The notes under the pieces: generated by a model | Databases searched by the model: none | Told to the model about the DNA's origin: nothing | What the model saw: the letters and a program-made list of their open reading frames with translations, nothing else | Part shown: positions 43,805-54,172 of the stretch, piece by piece | Position numbering within the stretch: position 1 is the stretch's first letter | Layout of the letters: each line of letters starts with the position of its first letter | Origin: Bog-473 sp963824195 | GTDB lineage: Bacteria; Actinomycetota; Acidimicrobiia; Acidimicrobiales; RAAP-2 | NCBI GenBank assembly: GCA_963824195.1 | Contig: CAWGOJ010000018.1 | Coordinates: 203,552 to 267,551 of the forward strand | Length of the DNA stretch: 64,000 nt | Direction of reading: 5' to 3' | Position numbers and translations under genes: made by a program

Positions 43805-46022
43805 CCGCCTGGTCAGGTCCGCGGCCCGTGCCGCGCTGGCCTGCTTCTGCGTCGGGCGGGCCATCACCGTGTCCGTTTTCCACGGCATCGCCGAGGTGAC
43901 GAAAGGCGTCAGCGTGGCCTCGAGTGAGGCGGGCGGTCGGGCACACGGCGGCGCCGCCGCGCCGCGGGGCGACGCCATCGCGACGGCGGCATCCGACGCC
44001 ACCGGCACGCTCGGAGACGGGGCGGCCGGCATCGAGGCCGGCGTCGAGATCGGCATCGAGGCCTCGGGACGGGTTCGACCGGTCATCAGCGACGTGCGCC
44101 CATCGGTGGACGGTGGCCGCTATCCGGCGAAGGCCAGTCTGGGCCTGCCCGTGGTGGTGACCGCCGACGTCTTCACCGATGGGCACGACCAGGTCGCCTG
44201 CACGCTCCTCTTCCGGCACGAGGACGAGGCGGAGTGGACGACGGCACCCATGGTGTCCATGGACAACGACAGGTGGACCGGTGACTTCGTCGCCGAAGCG
44301 CTCGGCACGCATCTCTTCTGCCTCCGCGCCACCGTCGACTGGTTCGGGACCTGGCACCACGATCTGGCGGCGAAGGCGGAGGCGGGGCAACCCGTCGACG
44401 TGGAGCTGCTGGTGGGGTCCGACATCGTCGCCGCCGTGGCAGAGCGAGCGGAAGGGCAGGACGCGGTCTCCCTGCGCGAGTGGGCCGACGCACTGCACGA
44501 CACCGCAGTAGCTGCCGCCAGGGGTGACGCGGCGCCCGGCCTCGAGCTGGCTGCCTCCGCGCCCCTTTTCGAGGCCGTGGGGCGATGGCCCGACCCGGTG
44601 CCTGCAGCGACCTCGGACACGTTCCGAGTCCTGGTCGATCGCGAGAGGGCGCGCTTCAGCGCCTGGTACGAGATGTTCCCTCGTTCGGCATCTCCGGACT
44701 TCTCGCGGGCGGGCACGCTGGCGGACACGACGGCTCGCTTGCCGTACGTGGCGGCCATGGGCTTCGACACGCTCTACCTGCCACCGATCCACCCTGTCGG
44801 CACCACCAACCGCAAGGGCCGAGACGGCAGCGACACCGGCGAGCTGGGTGACCCGGGAAGTCCATGGGCGATCGGCAGCGCGGCCGGCGGGCACACCGAC
44901 ATCGACCCCGCCCTCGGCACCTTCGTCGACTTCGACCGCCTGGTGCGCGCCGCTGCGGACCTGGGCATCGACGTGGCGCTCGACCTTGCGTTCCAATGCT
45001 CACCCAACCATCCGTGGGTGTCCGAGCACCCGGAGTGGTTCCGCCATCTCCCTGACGGCTCCATCCGCTACGCAGAGAACCCTCCGAAGCGCTATCAGGA
45101 CGTCTACCCGCTCGACTTCGGCACCGAGGCGTGGCGCGACCTGTGGGCAGCCTTGCACGAGGTCGTGCGGTTTTGGATCGCCCGCGGCGTACGGGTGTTC
45201 CGAGTAGACAATCCGCACACGAAACCGATGCGCTTCTGGGAGTGGCTCATCCCGTCGGTCAAGTCCGAGTTCACCGACGTCATCTTCCTCTCCGAGGCGT
45301 TTACGCGGCCGCGGATCATGGAGTACCTGGCCAAGATCGGATTTTGTCAGTCGTACACCTATTTCACCTGGCGCAACACGAAATCGGAGCTCGAGTCGTA
45401 CCTGACGGAACTCACCAGGACCGACATGGCCGACTACTTCCGCCCGAACCTCTGGCCCAACACGCCCGACATCCTGCACGAGACGCTCCAGGCCGGTGGC
45501 CGCGCCACGTTCGTGGCCCGCCTCGTGCTGGCGGCCACCCTGGCGTCGAACTACGGGATCTACGGTCCCGCCTTCGAACTGCAGGAGCACGTGGCGCGTT
45601 CTGAGGGGTCAGAGGAATACCTCCACTCCGAGAAGTACGAGGTGCGTCACTGGGACCTGGCTCGGCCAGACAACCTCGCACCGCTCATCGCGACGGTCAA
45701 TGCCGCCCGGCGCGCGCACCCCGCCCTCCAACACAACCGCACCCTGCGTTTCCATCACGTCGACAACGACGGGCTGATCGCCTACACGAAGACCGCGCCG
45801 GGTCCCGACATCGTCCTGATTGTCGTCAACCTCCAGGCCACGCGGCCGAACGAAGGCTGGGTGCACCTCGACGTCGACGCGTTGGGGATCGACGCCGATC
45901 GCCCCTTCGCTCTCCACGATCTGTTGCATGGGGTCAGCTACGAGTGGCGGGGTGCCACCAACTACGTCGTGCTCGACCCGGCCACGCCCGCACACCTCTT
46001 CCACCTCGTGCCTCCGGGTTGA
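43788..46022 (+). CDS. glgE: Alpha-1,4-glucan:maltose-1-phosphate maltosyltransferase
   Basis: GlgE (GH13_3) transfers maltosyl units from maltose-1-phosphate onto alpha-1,4-glucan chains. The 744-residue frame starts at a GTG inside glgP; the first 95 residues are Ala/Gly-rich and the conserved part begins VISDVRPSVDGGRYPAKASL. Diagnostic blocks are FSAWYEMFPRSASPD, YLPPIHPVGTTNRKGRD, the nucleophile Asp in VFRVDNPHTKPMRFWEW, and the acid/base Glu in FLSEAFTRPRIMEYLAKIGF. LASNYGIYGPAFELQEH is also typical of GlgE. Its TGA overlaps the malQ ATG. It forms a pathway with GlgM at 52.4 kb. Confidence 0.94.
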   Translation: MLVRPDRLVRSAARAALACFCVGRAITVSVFHGIAEVTKGVSVASSEAGGRAHGGAAAPRGDAIATAASDATGTLGDGAAGIEAGVEIGIEASGRVRPVISDVRPSVDGGRYPAKASLGLPVVVTADVFTDGHDQVACTLLFRHEDEAEWTTAPMVSMDNDRWTGDFVAEALGTHLFCLRATVDWFGTWHHDLAAKAEAGQPVDVELLVGSDIVAAVAERAEGQDAVSLREWADALHDTAVAAARGDAAPGLELAASAPLFEAVGRWPDPVPAATSDTFRVLVDRERARFSAWYEMFPRSASPDFSRAGTLADTTARLPYVAAMGFDTLYLPPIHPVGTTNRKGRDGSDTGELGDPGSPWAIGSAAGGHTDIDPALGTFVDFDRLVRAAADLGIDVALDLAFQCSPNHPWVSEHPEWFRHLPDGSIRYAENPPKRYQDVYPLDFGTEAWRDLWAALHEVVRFWIARGVRVFRVDNPHTKPMRFWEWLIPSVKSEFTDVIFLSEAFTRPRIMEYLAKIGFCQSYTYFTWRNTKSELESYLTELTRTDMADYFRPNLWPNTPDILHETLQAGGRATFVARLVLAATLASNYGIYGPAFELQEHVARSEGSEEYLHSEKYEVRHWDLARPDNLAPLIATVNAARRAHPALQHNRTLRFHHVDNDGLIAYTKTAPGPDIVLIVVNLQATRPNEGWVHLDVDALGIDADRPFALHDLLHGVSYEWRGATNYVVLDPATPAHLFHLVPPG

Positions 46023-48142
46023 TGCGACCGTTGGACCAGCTGGCCCGGCGCCACGGGGTTCAGACGATCCACCGGGACCGGAACGGCCGGCCGCGCCGGG
46101 CATCCGACGAAGCCGTGATCGCGGTGCTGCGCGCGCTCGGCGTGGCCATCTCCCGACCCGGGGACGCGCCCCGGGCCCTGCGCCCTCGCTCCGGCGGGGC
46201 ACGCGCCGTGCTCGAGCCGGTATTGATCAGGCGGGCCGGCGTGGCGAACCGGCACGACATCACCTTGCCGGCGGCGCTGGACCCGGCGCGCGTGGGCGTG
46301 ACCCTCCTGTGCGAGGACGGCCGGGAGGAGCGGGCTGCGCTGGAGGACCTGCTCGTGGCGACGCCTGCCGACGAAGGCCCAAGCGCGGCCGTTCGCCACC
46401 AGTTCAGGCTGCCGACCGTCCCCGACGGGTATCACCGCCTCCTCGTGGAGGGGCCACGCGCGCAGGCGGAGGCCCTGGTGATCGCTGCGCCGGCCCGGTG
46501 TCCGCAGCCCCGGCGGGGTTGGGGCGTGCTGGCGCCTCTGACCTCGCTCCGCACGGAGACCGACTGGGGGGTGGCGACATACCGGGACCTGGCGGCAGTG
46601 GGCGACTGGGTGGCCGGCCTCGGTGGCACCTTCGTCGGGACCCTGCCGCTCTTCGCGGCCTTCCTGGAGGGGCCCTTCGCCGACCCCAGCCCCTACCGCC
46701 CGGCCAGCCGGCTGGCCTGGAACGAGCTCTACGTCGACGTGGAGGCGTTGCCAGGGCTGGAGCGCTGCGCCGAGGCGCGCCGGGTCTTGCGGTCGGGGGC
46801 GCGGTCTCGGCGGGCGCGGCGCGAGGCGGCCGTTGCCGATCCCGTCGCCACTATGACCGCGAAACGCGGCGTGCTCGAGATCCTGGCGGCCGAGGCCTTC
46901 GCGGGCGGCAACGCCGCCCGGCGCCAGCTCGACACGTTCGTGTCCGCGCACCCCGAGGTCCTCGCCTACGCTCGGTTTCGAGCCGCGCTCGAGCGCGACC
47001 CGGGCGCCACCCCGCGGCGGCGGCCCCGGTCCGAGGGGGCCGACGACCCACGGGTCCGGTACCACCTCTACGCCCAATGGGCGGCGGACACCCAGCTGGC
47101 CGCGGCGACCGCCCAAGGCCTCTACCTGGACCTGCCCGTCGGTGTGCACCCGCGCGGCTTCGACCCTTGGTGGCGGCCCGACGCGTTCGTGGACGGCGTG
47201 TCGGCCGGGGCGCCGCCCGACGACTTCTTCGCCCGCGGCCAGGTCTGGGACTTCAACCCGCCGCATCCCTCCGGCCAGCGGGCCGGCCGCTACGAGTACC
47301 TCGCCGCCACCCTGCGCGTCGCCATGCGCCACGCGTCGGTCGTACGGATCGACCACGTGATGGGGCTGCACCGGCTGTGGTTCGTTCCCGACGGCATGGA
47401 CGCGACCGATGGCGTCTACGTCTGCTACCCGGAGGAGGAGCTGCGCGCGGTCGTGGTCCTTGAGGCGGCGCGGGCGGGTGTCGCGGTCGTCGGTGAAGAC
47501 CTCGGGACGGTTCCTTCGGAGGTGCGGAGGGCCATGCACCGCGACGGGATGCTGCGCTCGTTCGTGTACCAGTTCGAGGCCACGCCGCACAGGCCCTTCC
47601 CCGAGGCGCCGCCCGATGCACTGGCCTCGCTCGGCACCCACGACCTGCCCGCCTTCGCAGCCTGGTGGGCCGGGGAGGACATCGACGACCGTGGGCGGCG
47701 TGGGCTCACCCCGCCCGCGGACGCCGCGGCCGAGCGAGGAGAGCGCCGGGCGCTGCGCGCCGCGGTGAGCCGGGCCCTGGGTCCGCCGACCGGGAGGGGC
47801 CGGGCACGCTCCGCCCGCAGCGGCGGCAGCGTGCGGGCGGTGACGTCCGGCCGGGCGCTGCGGGCCTGCTTGGAGCACCTGGCAGCCAGCAAGGCCCCGC
47901 TGGTCCTAGTGGATCCTCCCGACCTCTGGGGAGAGCGGGAGCCCTACAACCGGCCCGGCACCGGGGCCGAGGAGCCGAACTTCCGGCGACGGTGGGCCAA
48001 GATCTGGCCCGAGGACCTGGCGTCGCCGGCACCTTCGGCCCCTTCGACGATGTTGCGCATGGTCGAGCGGGCCCGTCGGGGCACCGAGGTCTCGGAACGC
48101 CGACAACGACAAAACACACCGGGGAGGACACTGGCACCATGA
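46022..48142 (+). CDS. malQ: 4-alpha-glucanotransferase (GH77)
   Basis: The enzyme disproportionates maltodextrins. The ATG at 46022 overlaps the glgE stop (TGATG), giving 706 residues. The N-terminal module (MRPLDQLARRHGVQTIHRDR) is typical of actinobacterial MalQ. Catalytic residues are visible: Asp nucleophile in VVRIDHVMGLHRLW, Glu in VVGEDLGTVPSEVR, Asp in LGTHDLPAFAAWW. DPSPYRPASRLAWNELYVDV is the substrate-binding block. The last 100 residues are Arg-rich and ill-conserved. Its stop overlaps the glgB start by 4 nt. Confidence 0.92.
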   Translation: MRPLDQLARRHGVQTIHRDRNGRPRRASDEAVIAVLRALGVAISRPGDAPRALRPRSGGARAVLEPVLIRRAGVANRHDITLPAALDPARVGVTLLCEDGREERAALEDLLVATPADEGPSAAVRHQFRLPTVPDGYHRLLVEGPRAQAEALVIAAPARCPQPRRGWGVLAPLTSLRTETDWGVATYRDLAAVGDWVAGLGGTFVGTLPLFAAFLEGPFADPSPYRPASRLAWNELYVDVEALPGLERCAEARRVLRSGARSRRARREAAVADPVATMTAKRGVLEILAAEAFAGGNAARRQLDTFVSAHPEVLAYARFRAALERDPGATPRRRPRSEGADDPRVRYHLYAQWAADTQLAAATAQGLYLDLPVGVHPRGFDPWWRPDAFVDGVSAGAPPDDFFARGQVWDFNPPHPSGQRAGRYEYLAATLRVAMRHASVVRIDHVMGLHRLWFVPDGMDATDGVYVCYPEEELRAVVVLEAARAGVAVVGEDLGTVPSEVRRAMHRDGMLRSFVYQFEATPHRPFPEAPPDALASLGTHDLPAFAAWWAGEDIDDRGRRGLTPPADAAAERGERRALRAAVSRALGPPTGRGRARSARSGGSVRAVTSGRALRACLEHLAASKAPLVLVDPPDLWGEREPYNRPGTGAEEPNFRRRWAKIWPEDLASPAPSAPSTMLRMVERARRGTEVSERRQRQNTPGRTLAP

Positions 48143-50078
48143 CAAGCACGGCGGCGGGAGAGCAACGTCCACCCGGCGGAGCGCCGTCGTGGCAGCTCAC
48201 CGACCACGACCTCTATCTCTTCAACGAGGGGACGCACCGGCAACTGGCCAAGAAGCTGGGCGCCCACCTCGCGACGGTCGCGACCACCGGGGAGCCGGCG
48301 GTGGCCTTCTCCGTGTGGGCGCCGAGCGCGCGGCGTGTGTCGGTCATCGGTGACTTCAACGGTTGGGACCCCTGCGCACACCCGATGGCGCCCCGTGCCT
48401 CCTCGGGCATCTGGCACGCCGTAGTGCCGGGGGCGGCCCGGGGCGACGTCTACAAGTACGCCGTGACCACGGCCGGGGGGGAGCGCCTCGACAAGGCCGA
48501 CCCGTTCGCCTTCTCCTGCGAGATGCCCCCGCGCACGGGCTCGGTGGTATGGGACCTCGCCTACGGGTGGTGCGATGGCAACTGGATGCGACAGCGAAAG
48601 GCCCGGATGAGCCTCAACGCGCCGGTGTCCATCTATGAGTTGCACCTCGGCTCGTGGCGGCGTCCAGCCGGGCGCCCCGATGAGCTGCTCGGCTATGCGG
48701 AGCTGGCAGACCTCCTCGTCGAGCACGTCACGCGGCTGGGCTTTACCCACGTGGAGTTCCTGCCCGTCATGGAGCACCCGTTCTACGGGAGCTGGGGCTA
48801 CCAGACCACGGGGTACTTCGCGCCGACCACGCGCTACGGGACCCCCCAGGGCTTCATGTACTTGATCGACCAGCTCCACCAGGCGGACATCGGCGTCATC
48901 CTCGACTGGGTCCCGTCACACTTCCCGACCGACGCCTTCGCGCTCGGCGACTTCGACGGCACCCATCTCTACGAACACGCTGATCCTCGTCAGGGATTCC
49001 ACCCCGACTGGTCCAGCTACATCTTCAACTATGGCCGCAACGAGGTGCGGAGCTTTCTCGCCTCGTCGGCCGAGCACTGGCTGTCCGCCTACCACGCCGA
49101 TGGGCTGCGGGTCGACGCGGTGGCCTCCATGCTCTACCTGGACTACTCGCGCGAGGGCGGGGAGTGGATTCCCAACCGCTACGGCGGGCGGGAGAACATC
49201 GAAGCCATCGACTTCCTGCGCCGGCTCAACATCGGCGTTTACGCCGACCACCCCGACGTGCAGACCGTGGCCGAGGAATCGACGGCCTGGCCCGGCGTGT
49301 CGAAGCCCACCGACGCCGGCGGGCTCGGTTTCGGCTACAAGTGGGACATGGGGTGGATGCACGATACGCTCGTCTACCTGCACCGCGACCCGGTGCACCG
49401 CCGCTACCATCACGAAGAGATCACCTTCCGCGGCCTGTACGCCTTCACCGAGAACTACATGCTGCCGCTGTCGCACGACGAGGTGGTGCACGGGAAGGCC
49501 TCGCTCCTCTCCCAGATGCCAGGAGACGACTGGCAGAAGTTCGCCAACCTGCGACTGCTCTACGGCTACCAGTACACCCAGCCCGGGAAGAAGCTGCTCT
49601 TCATGGGCTCCGAGATCGGCCAGTGGCGAGAGTGGTCCCACGACGGCTCGCTCGATTGGGACCTCCTCCAGTTCGACCGCCACGCCGCGCTGTTCCACTG
49701 GTTGGCCGACCTCAACCGGGCCTACCGGAGTGAGGCGGCGCTCCACGAGCTCGACGCCGACCCCACGGGGTTCGAGTGGGTGCAATCGGATGACGCCGCC
49801 GGGTCGACGCTCAGCTACGTGCGCCGCTCCAAAGGGGGGGAGACTGTGCTCGTGGTCTGCAACTTCACCCCAGTGCCGCGCTTCCACATGCGCCTGGCCG
49901 TCCCGTGCGCCGGGAGGTGGAGCGAGCTCCTCAACAGCGACGCCACCGTGTACGGAGGCGGAGGGGTCGGGAACCGCGGAGCGGTGACGGCGGAACCGGT
50001 CCCGCTGCACGGCCGTGCCGCCAGCGTCGAGGTGACGGCACCGCCGCTCGGTGTCGTGGTGCTTAAGCACGCGCCGTC

Positions 50079-50082
<4 letters not shown>
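48139..50082 (+). CDS. glgB: 1,4-alpha-glucan branching enzyme
   Basis: The GH13_9 enzyme makes alpha-1,6 branches in glycogen. The ATG at 48139 (ATGA overlap with malQ, GGGGAGG upstream) gives 647 residues. It has the second N-terminal CBM48 (VSVIGDFNGWDPCAHPMAPR) but lacks the extra N1 domain seen in longer GlgB. The catalytic triad is clear: Asp in DGLRVDAVASMLYLDYSREG, Glu in QTVAEESTAWPGV, Asp in LPLSHDEVVHGKASLL. SWGYQTTGYFAPTTRYGTPQ is a further hallmark. Its stop overlaps glgX (GTGA). Confidence 0.95.
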
Positions 50083-52196
<2,114 letters not shown>

Positions 52197-52433
52197 GGCG
52201 TCGAGGGCGCCCAGGGTGGGCACGCCGGGCGTCTTCACGCGAAGTTTTGCGCGATTGTCACGATCCGACCTAGTCGCGGGACGAAAGTCCCTACGACGAT
52301 CTCTCGCCCGGCAGTACATTTGCCTACATGGCAGAACGCACCCTTTCGTCACTGAGGTACTGAGGGTGCACGGGCGCGCCCGCCCCGGCCAGGCAGGCCT
52401 ACGCGCGGCGGGCCCGCCGGACGTCGGGTCCGC

Positions 52434-53636
52434 ATGAGGGTCGCCCTTCTCTCGCGGGAGTTCCCTCCCGAGATCTACGGCGGCGCAGGGATCCACGTGC
52501 AGTGCTTGGCAGCCGCGTTGGCGCCGCTGGTCGACCTCGAGGTGCACTGCTTCGGGGCGCAGCGCCCGCCCGACCCGTCCATAGAGGTCGTCGCTTACCA
52601 GCCCTGGGAGCTGCTCGGCGGCGAGTCGCCGCTGCTCGGCGCGCTCCGGGCGATGTCAGTGGACCTCCGGATGGCGGCGGCGCTCGAGGGCGTCGACATC
52701 GCGCACAGCCACACCTGGTACACGAACTGGGCGGGCTACCTGGCCCATCTCCTCTACGACGTGCCCCACGTCGTGACGGTCCACAGCCTCGAGCCGCTGC
52801 GGCCGTGGAAGGCAGAGCAGCTGGGCACCGGCTACCGCCTGTCGAGCCTGTGCGAGCGCCAGGGGATCGAGGGGGCGGACGCGGTCGTCGCCGTGTCGAA
52901 CTCGGTGGCCAAGGACATCACCGCCTGCTACCCGCTGGCCGACCCGTCGCGTATCACGGTGATCCCCAACGCAGTCGACCCCGACGAATTCCGGCCGGAC
53001 CCCGGCACCGGCGTCCTGGAGAGGTACGGCATCGACCGCCATCGCCCCGTCGTGCTCTTCTTCGGGCGGGTGACGCGACAGAAGGGGATCAGTCACCTGC
53101 TCAGAGCGTTCCGAGACGTGGACCCGACGGCGCAACTGGTGCTGCGGGCAGGAGCGGCCGACACCCGTGAGCTGGACCGCGAGCTGAACGAGGGTGTGCG
53201 CGAGCTGAACGAGGAGCGGGGCGGCGTCATCTGGATCCGGGAGACCATTACCCGCCGCGAGCTGGCCCAGCTGCTCACCCACGCCACAGTCGTCTGCACT
53301 CCGTCCGTCTACGAGCCGTCCGGCATGGTGAACATGGAGGCAATGGCCTGTGAGGTGCCCGTGGTGGCCTCCGCGGTCGGGGGGATCCCCGAGGTCGTCG
53401 ACGACGGCGTGACGGGCTTGCTGGTTCCGTTCGAGCCGAGGAGCCAGTCGGACTCGGAGCCCGCCGACCCCGTCGCCTTTGCGCACGACCTGGCCGCCGC
53501 CCTCAACACCGTCACCGGGGATCCGGGGTTCGCCCACAAATTGGGCCAGGCCGGCCGGCGGCGCGTGATCGACAAGTTCAGCTGGACCGCTGTGGCGCAG
53601 CGGACAGTCGAGCTGTACCGGTCCCTGCTGCCCTGA
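52434..53636 (+). CDS. glgM: GlgM-type glycosyltransferase (maltose-1-phosphate synthase / glycogen synthase, GT4)
   Basis: The 400-residue protein starts MRVALLSREFPPEIYGGAGI, the actinobacterial GT4 GlgA/GlgM start with the glycine-rich loop. The second domain has PVVLFFGRVTRQKGISHLLR. The donor-binding EX7E motif is in VCTPSVYEPSGMVNMEAMAC, with Glu in YEP and in NMEAM. Mycobacterial relatives make maltose-1-phosphate from ADP-glucose and glucose-1-phosphate, and the presence of glgE makes that role likely here. Some homologues were called glgA. It is separated from glgX by 237 bp, in which its own promoter should lie. Confidence 0.92.
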   Translation: MRVALLSREFPPEIYGGAGIHVQCLAAALAPLVDLEVHCFGAQRPPDPSIEVVAYQPWELLGGESPLLGALRAMSVDLRMAAALEGVDIAHSHTWYTNWAGYLAHLLYDVPHVVTVHSLEPLRPWKAEQLGTGYRLSSLCERQGIEGADAVVAVSNSVAKDITACYPLADPSRITVIPNAVDPDEFRPDPGTGVLERYGIDRHRPVVLFFGRVTRQKGISHLLRAFRDVDPTAQLVLRAGAADTRELDRELNEGVRELNEERGGVIWIRETITRRELAQLLTHATVVCTPSVYEPSGMVNMEAMACEVPVVASAVGGIPEVVDDGVTGLLVPFEPRSQSDSEPADPVAFAHDLAAALNTVTGDPGFAHKLGQAGRRRVIDKFSWTAVAQRTVELYRSLLP

Positions 53637-53772
53637 CGCCGTCTCGCTCGAGCCGGGCCGCAGCTACCGCTTCCGGTATCTACTCGGCGGGAGCTGCAGG
53701 GAGAACGACCGGGCGGCAGACGGCCTCCAGCCCAATCGCTTCGGGAGCGAGGACTCTGTCGTCGAAGTCTGA
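53632..53772 (+). pseudogene. C-terminal remnant of a CBM48 (isoamylase early-set) protein
   Basis: The frame in phase with 53641 reads VSLEPGRSYRFRYLLGG, then RENDRAADGLQPNRFGSEDS, VVEV and a stop. This matches the C-terminal half of small isoamylase-early-set/AMPK glycogen-binding proteins. The N-terminal half is absent because the frame runs back into the end of glgM with no start. A remnant of a small glycogen-binding protein gene seems likely. Confidence 0.55.
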
Positions 53773-54172
53773 GGTCTTCACCGTTTGTGCCAGCTATGGA
53801 CGGAACCCGGAAACGGCCTCCTCTCGTTCCGTTGGTCATGAGGCAGCCCCTCCCTGTCTAAGACGGAGAAGCCGTGTGAGACGGGCGGTAAGTTCCGCTG
53901 GCTCCCTTCGTCGCTCTCGGCGCATACGTCGACAGTGGCGAAGGCGCCCCGGCGCGTGACGGCCGCGTGACCTCCGCGAACTGTTGATGGACGAGGTGAC
54001 GCAGCGCTGATGTCAGGCCTTGGTCCTCTGGCCGAGGCGCGCCCGGCGTGCTATCACGACAGACGCGGGGCCTCCAAGTCGAGGAGCACGATCAATCCCA
54101 CGTCAGTTCGTCAAGAAACCGCCAAACCGCAACAGGTAATTGGGCGCTGGAACACACAGGAACGGTGCAGCC
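53773..54172. other. Intergenic stretch without a recognised gene
   Basis: About 400 bases lie between the CBM48 remnant and the GH63-like gene. No coding frame or repeat is recognised. The sequence is locally less GC-rich than the flanking glucan genes and should contain the promoter for the following two-gene operon. Confidence 0.4.
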
